NCBI GenBank assembly: GCA_027886185.1
Contig: WOAB01000093.1
Coordinates: 1,674,001 to 1,738,000 of the forward strand
Direction of reading: 5' to 3'
DNA length: 64,000 bases
Source: Rheum nobile
Lineage: Eukaryota > Streptophyta > Magnoliopsida > Caryophyllales > Polygonaceae
The notes beneath the pieces are model-generated. The model searched no databases. It was given only the letters and a program-made list of their open reading frames with translations, and was not told the origin of the DNA. Shown here piece by piece: positions 53,201 to 64,000 of this stretch. The first letter of the stretch is position 1; each line of letters begins with the position of its first letter. The translations under genes and the position numbers were made by a program.

Positions 53201-54922
53201 CAATGTATGAAAGTAGGCTTGTTATTGAGCTAATTACTTCATTAAAAAAGACCCAATAAAGAAACATACAATAACTAATTGAACCATATATTATGACTAA
53301 TAAAGATAAGAACTAAAAGAAATTTGTTTGAAACAAAATATGCCTTTAACATAATATTTTTATGACAAAAAACATTATTTTTTCTAACAAGTTTCAAAGA
53401 CATTGTTTAATTTATAATGCATTTCAAATAACTTATTAAAAAGGTTTATACTATTAGAACTTAATTTATGTTCATTTTCTATGTTTTGTGCTTATTAGGG
53501 ATCTCTAATCAAGTTGTTAGTTAAGAAACTGAAACATTTATTGAAAAAGATGTAGTAACATCTATTAAAAATATTATTGTGAGATTTCAGAACGTGATAA
53601 CTCGAAAAATGTTACTGTAAAAAAATGTAATAATAGTTTATTTTCATCTCTACTATACTAAAATCATATGTCCGCACTTAAGATTATATAGAATAGAAAG
53701 AAGGTACCTAGTTTTCTCATTTAAAATTTATTTATTTATAAACTTTTTTACATTAGTGGTATTATTAAGCAAATTTTCATTTAAAAAAATTGAAATTTTG
53801 TTGTGTAATTAATGGGGGTAAGTGCATGTTAAGTATATAGAGAGCCAATCTTTATTGTCGTTTAAGTCTATAGAGTGCTCAAACTCAATCATAACCGTAA
53901 GACTTTAAAGGTGGGATACCCTGAAGATGAAGGTCAATGTAGATTGTAATTAATTGTTTGATGCATGTTTTAATTTTAACTTATTTTTTATTGTGATGTC
54001 AACTGAGAAAGGTGGCATAGAAGCATGCAAAGACGAAACCGTTGATGGTTACATTCCCGGGTTCCCGCCGGTGGTAGCCATCGGCGATTTGGCCCGGGAA
54101 GTGGTGGCGGCCGACCTCTCCTCTTCGCCCATCGCCCGGATGCTCCACACAATGTCCCACATCCTCCCCAAGGCGGCTGCCGTCGCCGTCAACTCCTTCC
54201 ACACCCTCGAGCCCGCCGTCACCGACTCCCTCAACTCCGCCTTCGGCAACATCTTCCTCGCCGCCGGGCCCTTCTCCTCCACGCTCTCGCCGCCCGCCGT
54301 GGATCCCAAGGACCCCGAAGGCTGCCTCCCCTGGCTCGACACCCACGAGCCCGCCCCTGCCTCCGTCGTCTACGTCAGCTTCGGCACCGCCCACGCCCCT
54401 CCGCCCGAGGAGTTCGCCGCCTTGGCGGAGGCGCTGGAGGCGGCCGGGGTCCCGTTCCTCTGGTCCTTGCCAATCAGGCTCCGGGCGTGCCTGCCGGAGG
54501 GGTTTGTGGAGCGGACGGGGCGGAGCGGGAAGGGGAAGGTGGTGGCGTGGGCCCCGCAGACGTCGGTGCTTGGCCACGTGGCGGTGGGGGCCCAGCTGAC
54601 GCATTGCGGGTGGAACTCGGTGACGGAGAGTATAGTGTCGGGCGTCCCGATGATATGCAGGGCGCTGGCGGTGGCGGAGCAGAGGTTTAACGAGCGGCTG
54701 GTGGTGGGCGTGTGGGGGATCGGCGTGGAGGTGGAGGGCGGGAAGCTGACTAGGACGGCGGCGACGAGGGCGGTGGAGCGGGTGCTGATGGAGGAGGAAG
54801 GGAGGGCGATCAGGGAGAGGATTCGCGGGATGAAGAGGCTCGCCCAGGAAGCTGCCGCCGAGCCCCACGGAAGCTCGGTTCGGAACTTGAACAAGTTCAT
54901 CAACATCATCATCAATCACTAG
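50246..54922 (+). CDS. UGT78-type flavonoid/anthocyanidin 3-O-glycosyltransferase
   Basis: Transfers a sugar from a UDP-sugar to the 3-hydroxyl of a flavonol or anthocyanidin in the cytosol. Exon 1 is 50246-50759; the intron is 50760-54011 (gtattt ... gagaaag; a second in-phase acceptor would start exon 2 at 54021); exon 2 is 54012-54922. This gives 474 residues. The catalytic His is in FPFSSHPATLL (about His26) and the Asp partner in VVADAFLSY (about residue 130). The PSPG sugar-binding box is present (WAPQTSVLGHVAVG ... THCGWNSVTESIVSGVPM). Its usual final Pro-x-x-x-Asp-Gln is replaced by ALAVAEQ, so Glu-Gln stands where Asp-Gln is normal; the last Gln is usual for UDP-glucose users. Exons are very GC-rich against AT-rich flanks. 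No stop is seen. Confidence 0.9.
51030..51225 (-). mobile_element. Degenerate second copy of the outer retroposon, in the UGT intron
   Basis: Shares gaacgga-taccatga-gttg, gatctt-a-gagcctc and cgtccggaataactcaa-like blocks, in the same order, with 5548-5654 joined to 32470-32515. Borders are unclear. Confidence 0.55.
51417..51897. mobile_element. hAT-like non-autonomous element, 481 bp, in the UGT intron
   Basis: Flanked by CTGTAAT at 51410-51416 and 51898-51904. The left end is TAGGGATGACAATCTCACCC. Subterminal tcacccgat/atccgacc motifs occur in both orientations. The terminal repeats are poorly matched. Confidence 0.65.
51898..54011. other. Remaining intron DNA of the UGT gene
   Basis: No gene is seen. 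A duplicated 'aaagagcact...ttcaggcacaaatagt' unit lies at 52977-53010 and 53085-53118. A Helitron-like 5' motif is listed separately. Confidence 0.5.
53647..53663 (+). mobile_element. Helitron-like 5' terminus
   Basis: TCTCTACTATACTAAAA after an A matches the common plant Helitron left end. No 3' end with a hairpin was found before exon 2, so this may be a truncated copy. Confidence 0.4.
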
Positions 54923-55630
54923 CTAATATAATTATCAGCTGCACAATGAGTTTTGATGTTGTTAATTTCTTGAAGTTTTTGATTGGTGTGTTGTAGTTTA
55001 TTCTTGTTTGAGCCACTTCTGTTGATGCTTATTAAAGTGATGAATACATTAAATTCACTAGTATTGGCTTGCCGTTCAAAAACTACACTTAAGCTGGATA
55101 CACTTTGTTAATTGTTACTGTTATGTGTAATGTAATCCAAGTTTAGTTATATTATAAAGTATTGGTATACCATGTAACTAGTAATGTGTAGAAACCAATT
55201 GTAGTGAACTGGTTTCATATATTTGTAATTGGGTCGGCATGATTTATTAAAATCAAGCAACCCCGAAGCTATAAAAGACTCGGTTGGATGGCTTGGGCTT
55301 AATGGGTCTAACTAGCTCGTCTTGTTATGTGGTCCACTTTTTGGTGGAGGCCCATCTTGTTGCCTGGCGCAGAGGTTGTCTGACAAAGCCTTAAAAGGCT
55401 CTCTTCCAACTTATAGGGTTTCATTCAAGGGTTTTCGTTTGCGGCTCATAGAGAGAAAGAGAGGAGAGAAAAGAGAGAGAGGACAGTACTCGGTGGCGCG
55501 TTCATCCCTGGCGACAACTTCTTAAGTTTGGTTCCACTCTAAGAAGTTCCTGACTTCTGGAGGAAGCTGAATCTCCCTGCGATTGCGTTCTTGCTTCGTC
55601 TTGTGTTCTTTGTTGTGATGTGTCTGTAAA
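54923..55630. other. Intergenic; UGT 3' region and a leader-like segment
   Basis: No gene is supported. A TATA-like tataaaag is at 55270-55277, followed by purine-rich and pyrimidine-rich DNA resembling an LTR or gene leader on the plus strand. I could not match it to either copia LTR. Confidence 0.4.
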
Positions 55631-56098
55631 CTATAAACAGTAATTTGTAAACATTAATCCTAACATGATTACGATTTAGGATCTTGATCATACGCTTAAT
55701 CACAAAGGCATAAAGACATACCGTTAGACATCGTGATTGTGAGACAACGAAGAGGATGAGAATCTGTTGGAGCAGAACGCAGACCTTGGAATTCGCCTTC
55801 TCTCTCTTAGCCTATGCTTTAATTGTGTTACGTTAAGATAACCATAATGATGAATTTTGGATTATTATTATAGGCAGAGAGAGGGGCCGAAATCCTCTAA
55901 AGATAAGATCTCAACCTTCCATCAAAGTTGATCAATAATAGATAATATCTTTAAATAATAGAGAATAATATCTTCTAGTTATAACCGAATCTTATCAAAT
56001 CAGTGGTTCCTTAATTAAACCTGATATGTCATATGGGCCACATAATGAGATGTTCGAAATACCCACAAGCCTATACTTGTTGGGTCATGAATTTCTTA
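55631..56098 (-). mobile_element. Inverted 5' end of copia B: LTR, leader and first gag exon
   Basis: On the minus strand this reads LTR sequence (55987-56098 matches the 3' LTR start at about 63795-63906), then a TATA-like tataataat, a leader, an ATG at 55731 followed by TCTAACG (55731-55722), and at once a GTATGT splice donor (55721-55716). The matching acceptor is on the plus strand at 56711-56712. The left border is uncertain. Confidence 0.7.
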
Positions 56099-56712
56099 AT
56101 GGAGTTAAAAAACCCGTTTTACTACTTTTTGGCTATAATCGTAATGCTAATTCATGATGATAGAAAATTCGTTTGATGTTTCCGCGAATTGATTTTTTTA
56201 TCCTGGTGACATGTATAACCTAATGGAGTTAAAAAATATTTTTATTTATTTATTTCGGAAATTTGATTATTTTAATGCTTTATAATATGTGTATAATACT
56301 TGGATAAACTCATTCTGAACTACAATATTCATATTATATTGTTTTGGTAATCACCACAGTGATAACAATTCAGTACATGTATATTGTATTTCATTATCGT
56401 ATGACGTTCATATTATTGTTTGCAATTTGCCAGAGTGGATTCAAAGTATGCATTGAATGTTAGACTAAGTAAAATTATTGTTGGTTCAATTATTAGCATA
56501 ATGTGTTACCCACAGGTAGACTATGCATCATAAGTAAAACAACCATTAAGGAGATGATTTAATTATGTGATTGAGCATGTATAGGATATCCACAGATACC
56601 ATACTTGTTTGATTGTAGGTTTTAAGTCACTCGTTTATGTTTAAATCTTAGTCATGTACGTTAATTTTATAACTCAAAGTTTAATTGTTGTGAGATGGTT
56701 TCTATATTGCAG
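56099..56712 (+). other. Remaining part of the copia B gag intron
   Basis: No gene is seen. AT-rich DNA ending in tttctatattgcag at 56712. A 'taatggagttaaaaaa' direct repeat lies at 56096-56111 and 56221-56236, close to the inferred inversion border. Confidence 0.5.
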
Positions 56713-59700
56713 TTCCTCAACCTGCCCAACTTAACTCTTTTGTGAACTCAGTTCCTGAACTAGATGGGACTAATTATATTGAGTGGAAAGAACATGTTGA
56801 GTTTTACTTGGGTGTACTTGAGATAGATTCGGGATTGACTGTGGATAAGTCGGCTGATCTTACGGCTACATCCACGGAGAATGAGAAACTTGCCCATAAT
56901 GCATGGACTAAAGCCAATAAACTGTGCTTGAAGTTCCTGCGTTTAACCACTGCATCCAACATCAAATCTTCCATTCCTGACACTGAGACTCAAACCGCTA
57001 AGGAGTACTTACGGATAATCACTGAACGCTTTAAGCCTGGCGACAAAGCTGTTGTTGGGAAACTTATGGCTGAACTAACCACTGCCCGTTATGATGGTAC
57101 TAAGACCATGCAGCAACATGTACTTGACTTGGCTAATCTGGCTTCAAAGTTGGCTAAATTGGGCATGAAAGTAGAGGATTCATTCCTAGTCCAGTTTATT
57201 CTCAACTCTTTGCCTCAACAGTATGGTCCTTTCCAGATTCACTATAACACGATTACAGAAACGTGGAATGTGAATCAATTGACCAATAAGCTGGTTCAGG
57301 AAGAGGCAAGGATTAAGCAGCAGAACAGCCATGTTGCTAATGCTAATTACATGCATGGGAATGGGAATGGGAAGAACAAATTCGGTAAGAAAAATTAGAA
57401 GGGCAGTAAGAATAGCTCCTCCAATCAGAATAGTTCCTCCAACCAGTCCAGTCAACCTGCACCAAAGAAAGCTAAGAAGAATGAGAATTGCCACTTTTAC
57501 AAGAAGGTTGGACACATTCAGAAGGACTGCATAAAGCACAGAGAATGGTTCAAAAAGAAGGGTAAGCCTCTGACTTTCGTATGTTTCGAATCAAATTTTG
57601 TAGAAGCACCTTCTAATACCTGGTGGATTGATTCTGGATCTAATGTTCATGTTTCAAACTCGATGCAGGGATTCCTTACAACCCGGAACATAAGTCCAAA
57701 TGAAGCCTACCTTTACATGTGAAATAGGATGAAAGCCCTAGTAGAAGCCATTGGAACTTTTCGTTTAGTATTAAGTACTGGTTTTCATTTAGATTTAGAG
57801 AACACTCTTTATGTTCCTACAGTTTCTCGTAATTTGATTTCCTTGTCTAAACTTAATATTAATGGTTTTTCTTAATATACTGGAGATGGACGTTTCAGTT
57901 TGTTTAAGAATAATGGTTTAGTAGGTTCGGGAATTTTAGTTAATGGTTTATATCAACTTATTCTTGATAATTCCTTTTCTAAATCTCTTAATGTGACTTT
58001 GCATCCTAAAGTGGGTTTGAAACGTAGTAGGACAAGTGAGAGTTCTTCATTCTTGTGGCATAAAAGGCTGGGTCATATATCTAGAGAAAGAGTTAACTTA
58101 TTAGTGAAAGAAGAGATTCTTCCGAGTCTTGATTTTACTGATTTTGAGGTTTGTATAGATTGCATTAAGGGTAAGCAAACTAAACATACCAAGAAGGGAG
58201 CCACAAGAAGTACTAAACTGCTTGAAATTATACATACAGACATATATGGACCTTTCGATTTTCCATCTTTTGGTGGAGAAAAATATTTCATTACCTTCAT
58301 TGATGATTATTCACGTTACTATTATCTTTACCTTTTGCATGATAAATCTCAATCTGTGAATGTTGTAGAATCCTACATAACTGAGGTTGAGAGACAATTA
58401 GGTAAAAAGGTGAAAATCATTAGGTCTGATAGAGGTGGTGAATATTATGGAAAATATGATGAGTCAGGACAACGTCCTGGTCCTTTTGCTAAGCTCCTTG
58501 AAAAATTAGGGATTGTTCCTCAGTACACAATGCCTGGTTTGCCATGGATGAATGGTGTTGCTGAGAGACGTAATCGTACACTTTTAGAGATGGTTAGGAG
58601 TATGATGTGTAATTTCAACTTACCCATATCGTTGTGGATGCATGCCCTTATGACTGTTGTGTATATCTTGAATCGGGTTCCCAGTAAAGTTGTTCCTAAG
58701 ACACCTTTTGAGATGTGGAAAGGATGGAAACCCGGTTTAAGACATTTACGTGTATGGGGATGCCCAGCAGAGGCACGCATTTATAGTCCATATGAAAAGA
58801 AACTCGATCCAAAAACCATTAGTGGGTTTTTTATTGGGTACCCAGAAAGATCAAAAGGGTTCAGGTTTTACTGTCCTAATCATAGCACCAGAATTGTAGA
58901 AACCGGTAATGCTAAATTCCTTGAGAATGGCGAAGTCAGTGAGAGTGATAAAGTAAGAGAAGTGGTCATTAGAGAAATTCGGGCACCAATACCAATTCCT
59001 TTGCCCAAGATTTCGACTGACATTGTTCTACCTAATGTTGTTGGTCCAACCAACAGTGTAGAACCAATTGTCAATGACCATGCACTCCATCATGGGCATG
59101 TCGCCATTGAACCGAGTGTAAGTGCAACACCTGAAGTAGCATTAAGGAGGTCCACACGACCTCGAAAACCAGCTATTTCAGATGACTATATGTTGTACTT
59201 GCAAGAATGTGAATTTAACATGGGATTGGAAAAAGATCCGGCTACGTATTCACAAGCCATGAAAAGTGAAGATTTTGATAAATGGATTGATGCCATGTTT
59301 GATGAGATGAAATCTATGGCTACAAACAAAGTTTGGGAGTTAGTTGATTTACCAGAAGGTCATAAGAAAGTCGGTTGTAAGTGGGTCTATAAGGCCAAAC
59401 GTGACTCTCTTGGTAAAATCGAATGACATAAAGCTAGACTTGTAGCTAAAGGGTTCCATCAAGAAGAGGGCACTGATTATAATGAGACCTTCAATCCAGT
59501 TTCAAAGAAGGATTCTCTACGAATCATTATGGCTTTAGTAGCTCATTTTGACTTAGACTTACATCAAATGGATGTGAAAACGGCTTTTCTGAATGGGAGT
59601 TTAGAAGAAGAAGTCTATATGGCTCAGCCAGAAGGCTTCATTACAGATGGAAAGGAAAACAAGGTATGTTTGTTAAAGAGTTCGATATATGGATTAAAGC

Positions 59701-60037
59701 AAGCTTCTCGACAATGGTATCTTAAGTTTCATGATACCATTACCACCTTTGGGTTCACCGAAAACATGGTTGATCATTGTATATACCTGAAGATAAGTGG
59801 GAGTAAGTTTGCATTTTTGGTTCTATATGTTGATGATATCTTGATAGCAAGTAGTGACCTTGGTTTATTACGGGAAACCAAGGACTTTCTTTCTCAAAAC
59901 TTTGAAATGAAAGATATGGGAGATGCTTCTTATGTGATTGGGATAGAAATATTCTATGACAGACCATGTAGGATCTTAGGATTGTCTCATAATGCATATA
60001 TCGCAAAAGTTTTGGAAAATTTTGGCATGGCGTCATG

Positions 60038-62599
60038 TGTAACACCCCCGACTTACGTCGGTAGTGTCACACGCCAGTGACCTCAGACGTTACCGTCCAA
60101 AGTCACCCCAGGCTTTTATCGGAACAATTAAACTCAAATACATAAATATATTAAATGAAAGATTGAACAGGGGAAGACATTTTGGATAAGAAACTCAATC
60201 TTTTTTATTAAACGATCTTTCATCAAACGAGATGAGTGTTTTTACAACAGAGTTAATACAGCGGAAAACTCCTAAATCACACAGCGGAAGACTTTTAAGA
60301 ATAAACCTAACTCATGACTAGGTTATAAAAATATACATTAAAGTAATGCCTAACGACCTTGAAAGATCGGCCCTTAAATCTGCAACTACAAGTCTCTTCT
60401 TCAATTGGTTACTTCAAGTCTGCGGGAACCAACCACTGATGTGCCGTATGGGATGGATGACACCAGCCAACCATGCAAGGAATAAAACCCGGTTGGTTAG
60501 TCTAACGAAAGACTATGCAAGGGTGAAAACAGATGGTTCTAGTGATCGTAACCGTTTACTATCATTGTCCCTCGAATAACAACCGAAGGAACGATATATA
60601 ACCCGGAACTTTCACGGAATGATTTATTATTTAGATATGCACTGAAAAGAAGACTCCAAAGGAATTAAGTCTTAAGGAAAATATATGAAGAGAAGACTCC
60701 AAGAGATTGAGTCTTACGGGAAAGTATGACAATGTTTGGGAACATTAATTTCACACAAGCGTTTTAAAATGACTTGATGTTTCGGTTCACGACCAACCTC
60801 ACCGCATAATGCGAATTCAGATCGGAAAGAGAACTTTACTCTGACCAAAGTCTAGACGAGTTTTCCTAGCTGCACTACTCGTCTAAGGGTATATTAATTA
60901 TGTCCACTAAAGCACTTATCTTGTTTAATTCCAAAACGTACATTCACGTTATAAGCTTTTAGATCATCTCATCCTACATGATATAGAGATATATAGTCGG
61001 GAACTAAATCCCAAAGAGCGGCACCAGCTGTGTGCACAAGACCTAGAATAAGGGTAAGGTCATGACCGGAGGTACTGGGGAAATAATCATCCTAACACCA
61101 GTTATAAAGAAACCACTTGACCTCACAAGGTGCATAGCGTTCTTATGAATACTCGTGCTAACTAAACAGTTAAAGCATATGAGCAATAATCCATATCAAT
61201 GCCATCGAGGCAAATAACAGATATAATAGCGTTGTTTCTAACAATATATACAACATATTATAATATCACAGTTTTAATTGTATCATTTATCAAATATGTT
61301 CCCAAATGAAAACAATAGTTCATCACAATTTAATTAACAATTAAACAATTGATAATTAATGGAAATATGGAATGATAAGCAAGAGCGAACCACCACTTGC
61401 CTGGAGTAGATTCGACGATGAATCTAGACGAAACGACTACTGATGATATCCTTTCCGAGGATATGGCCTATGCTTCAGATAGCTCTAGCAGGATTGCGGT
61501 CCACACGCGAACCAGCAATTAACGTCACAACTGACAAATTAATTAATATCTTGACGAACTCAAGGAATTAAATTTAATAAATTTTTATGATTTTTAAATC
61601 ATAAAAATATTTATTAAATTTTCCTAAAGAAAAATACGGATAAAAGTGCGGTCCACACGCGAACCAGCAATTAACGTCACAACTGACAAATTAATTAATA
61701 TCTTGACGAACTTAAGGAATTAAATTTAATAAATTTTTATGATTTTTAAATCATAAAAATATCGAAATTATACCGCTCGATCGAACTCGGATTAAATTTG
61801 GACAGAAAGGGAATTGGGCTTTGTCTCGGCCCAATACAGGAATTGTTAAGGGGGGGGGGTCCACCCTTTGTCTTCTTCCTCCTTCAACAACAACAGCAAC
61901 AACGCCGCCAACAGCAACAATGGCAACTCTGTCGGCGCTGGGTGCCTTCTCGCCGGGGAGGATGTTTCGTCGCCGGGGAAGAAGCAACCACCAGCAGCGG
62001 CGGCGGCACGCAGCAACAACTACACGCGACTACAGCAGCGGCGCTCCCGGCGGAGCTGGGTCGCTGGGATGGCTTCACGACGCCGGGAAGAGCAGAAGCG
62101 GTGGAGCAGCACAGCAGGGGCGGAGCAGCAGCGGCGGTGAAGCACAGAAGCTCGGCGCGGTTCTGGTTTGCCGGCGGGAATAGGACCGAGAGGGGAGCTG
62201 GGGAGGTCGAGCAAGGGACGGGAGTGGTGCCCATCAATCCCTTCGATCGGCTCCCTTTTATAAGCCAAGGAGAAACCCAGCCCCGACGTGGAGGAGCAGG
62301 CACTCGACAGCGAAGAAGACACGCGGCGTGCACGAAGTCGCGGTGGAGGCCAAATCCGGTCTTTTTGCCCGAAAAAAATTATATGGGCATGGTTTTAACT
62401 CCGGAATTATATATTTGTATCCAAACAAATATTTTAAGTCCCGAAAATAGATTGAATATATTTTATACCACTCAAGGAATTATTTCGGAGATCATGGATG
62501 TTACGGAAAATCCGAACTCCTCTGAAAGCGAAATAATTATTGAACGAATGTTGGAAAAAAATTACCCAAATATCCTTACTAAAAATGAGGGGTATTACA
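60038..62599 (-). mobile_element. Solo LTR (same family as 45695-48169), 2562 bp, inside copia B
   Basis: On the minus strand it runs TGTAATACCCC to TGTTACA, with duplications TCATG at 60033-60037 and 62600-62604. It shares long stretches with the other solo LTR (for example the starts, and gtttgg-tacaaatatat). Large ORFs within (61798-62607 and its antisense) reflect GC-rich, repeat-like LTR DNA, not genes. Confidence 0.92.
61496..61762. repeat. Direct duplication of about 115 bp in the solo LTR
   Basis: gcggtccacacgcgaaccag... at 61496-61611 recurs at 61648-61762 with about one mismatch, separated by about 36 bp. Confidence 0.9.
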
Positions 62600-63373
62600 T
62601 CATGTGATCCTAATGTTGTTCCGATTCAAAAAGGGGACAAGTTCAGCTTAAGTCAATGTCCTCAAACTGAGTTAGAACGTGATCGAATGAAATACTACCC
62701 TTATGCGTCTCTTGTAGGAAGTTTGGGGTATGCACAGGTTTGTACCAGACCAGACACCAGTTTTGCAGTTGGCATGTTGGATCGCTATCAAAGCAATCCA
62801 GGCATTGATCATTGGAGAGCTGCAAAGAAAGTGCTGAGATACTTACAAGGAACGAAGAAACTTATGCTCACATTTAGGCGTACTGATCACCTTGAGGTGG
62901 TTGAGTACATGGATTCAGACTTTGGTGGACGCGTGGACACTAGGAAAAACACTTTTGGTTATGTGTTCATGTTAGCTGAAGGTGTTGTTTCATGGAGAAA
63001 TGCCAAGCAGTCCATCATTGCATCATCCACTATAGAGGCCGAGTTTGTAGCATGGTTTGAGGCTACAATTCACGCATTATGGCTGCGGAATTTTCTTTCA
63101 GGGCTTACAGTCATGGATTCTATTGCTAGGCCGCTGAAAATTTATTGTGACAATACCGCAACAGTATTCTTTTCGAAGAATGATAAGTACTCTAAGGGTA
63201 TAAAGCACATGGAGATGAGATACTTATCAGTCAATGAAGAAGTTCAGGAGAAAAGAGTGTCCATTGAGCACATCAACACTCGTGCTAATATAGCAGATCC
63301 ATTAACTAAGGGGTTACCACCTAAGACATTTAAGCAGCATGCTGATACAATGGGTCTTGAGGGTGACCAGTAG

Positions 63374-63777
63374 TGTAGCTTTTCTTATTTATGAATTTAT
63401 GGATTGCTAAGTGCTTTTGTTATGACACTGATTTTGAGTATTCATTATTGAAGCTTCTGAAATTTTATGTTTCATATTATGGATCATTTATGTACATATT
63501 AAAATAATGCATGATAACAGAACTTGTCTTTCTTCAAGACATTAATGGGGACCATTATGATTACTTCTAAAATACAGACTTAGTTGTTTTGATTGTTGGT
63601 TAGTGGTACATGGAAGGGACTACGTTCTCTAATTAATGTAGAACCGCTATGACTCTAACTAATGATTCAGATCAACTGAGGGTAATTAAGATAAACCTTT
63701 TAAGTATATCATTTCAACATTTATGCGCGCCTTATGTTTGTTCCTATATGACCATTAAATCATTTGTCATATGGACC
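63374..63777 (+). other. 3' untranslated region of copia B
   Basis: No gene is seen between the pol stop and the polypurine tract. Confidence 0.6.
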
Positions 63778-63788
63778 AAGTGGGAGAA
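63778..63788 (+). promoter_or_regulatory. Polypurine tract of copia B
   Basis: AAGTGGGAGAA immediately before the LTR. Confidence 0.75.
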
Positions 63789-64000
63789 TGTAAAAAATTC
63801 ATGACCCAACAAGTATGGGCTTGTGGGTATTTCGAATATCTCATTATGTGGCCCATATGACATATCAGGTTTAATTAAGGAACCGCTGATTTGATAAGAT
63901 TCTGATAAATGAAAAGTTTATGGCGTAGCTGTAAATCTTGAAGATCTCATCGATTTCTATCAACTGTGAAAATTTTGTCCAATTCCGACACAAAAAACAA
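63789..64000 (+). repeat. 3' LTR of copia B (runs off the window)
   Basis: Begins TGTAAAAAATTCATGACCC. The first 118 bp match the inverted segment at 55987-56098; beyond that the two differ. Confidence 0.75.

Larger units (their letters stand above)
56713..63373 (+). pseudogene. gag-pol of copia B, four nonsense codons and a solo LTR inside
   Basis: A single-frame Ty1/copia polyprotein beginning at a splice acceptor rather than an ATG. Stops: TAG 57396-57398, TGA 57720-57722, TAA 57873-57875, TGA 59424-59426. Order: gag (VPELDGTNYIEWKEHVEFYL); a knuckle in which the second Cys is Tyr (CHFYKKVGHIQKDC); protease (WWIDSGSNVHVS); integrase with zinc domain (HKRLGHIS ... CIDC) and intact catalytic motifs (IHTDIYGPF, IRSDRGGEYYG, NGVAERRNRTLLEM). 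Reverse transcriptase (YVDDILIASSD) and RNase H (YMDSDFGGRVD, SSTIEAEFVA) follow, ending at 63373. A solo LTR (60038-62599) divides the protein after the reverse transcriptase core; the frame rejoins when one TCATG copy is dropped. Confidence 0.92.

Noticed and set aside
53999..54919. A 306-codon minus-strand ORF
   Set aside because: Antisense shadow of the GC-rich UGT exon 2; Arg/His/Pro-rich with no family motif.
61798..62607. A 269-codon plus-strand ORF and its long antisense partner
   Set aside because: It lies wholly inside solo LTR B and crosses its terminus; Gln/Arg/Gly-rich low-complexity translation from GC-rich LTR DNA.

Overview
This is plant nuclear DNA, almost certainly from a flowering plant. 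The evidence is GT-AG introns, plant Ty3/gypsy lineages (Tat and Tekay-type chromovirus), Ty1/copia elements primed from initiator tRNA-Met, hAT and Tourist-like MITEs, a Helitron fragment and two recognisable plant genes. Most of the window is transposable-element sequence. The only host genes I can fully support are an ACT-domain-repeat (ACR) protein gene (CDS 34160-36009, seven coding exons) and a UGT78-type flavonoid 3-O-glycosyltransferase gene (CDS 50246-54922, two exons).

Layout. 1-5294: low-complexity and degenerate DNA with a short coiled-coil ORF, a broken Helitron helicase with a Helitron 3' end, and no convincing host gene. 5279-32949: a five-level nest. A poly(A)-tailed retroposon on the minus strand (16-bp target duplication at 5279-5294 and 32934-32949) contains a defective Ty3/gypsy element (5655-32464, duplication GACCA). 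That contains a Tat-lineage Ty3/gypsy element on the minus strand (9090-30213). That contains a Tekay-type chromovirus (16391-27653, duplication ATGTT). The terminus of that element's 3' LTR holds a pile of tRNA-type SINE sequences, two of them in an inverted pair. The Tat element carries, downstream of and antisense to pol, a four-exon gene that is still fully open.

33000-42473: the ACR gene, then AT-rich DNA with two hAT-like MITEs, a pentanucleotide microsatellite and a distant inverted repeat. 42474-50136: a Ty1/copia element (duplication CTATA) that landed about 47 bp upstream of the TATA box of the glycosyltransferase gene. It is itself broken by a 2.5-kb solo LTR and a Tourist-like MITE. 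50179-54922: the glycosyltransferase gene, whose 3.25-kb intron has collected a retroposon copy, a hAT-like element and a Helitron-like end. 55600-64000: a second Ty1/copia element. Its 5' LTR, leader and first gag exon appear inverted relative to the body, its pol holds a second solo LTR (opposite orientation, same family as the first), and its 3' LTR runs off the window.

Togetherness. The two host genes show no pathway link: one is a putative amino-acid-sensing regulator, the other a flavonoid-decorating enzyme. Everything else is layered transposition. Nearly all element ORFs carry isolated nonsense codons in otherwise preserved frames, the pattern expected of recent decay by point mutation. 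Exon boundaries, target duplications and divergence counts were worked out by hand from the sequence; no search or alignment was run.
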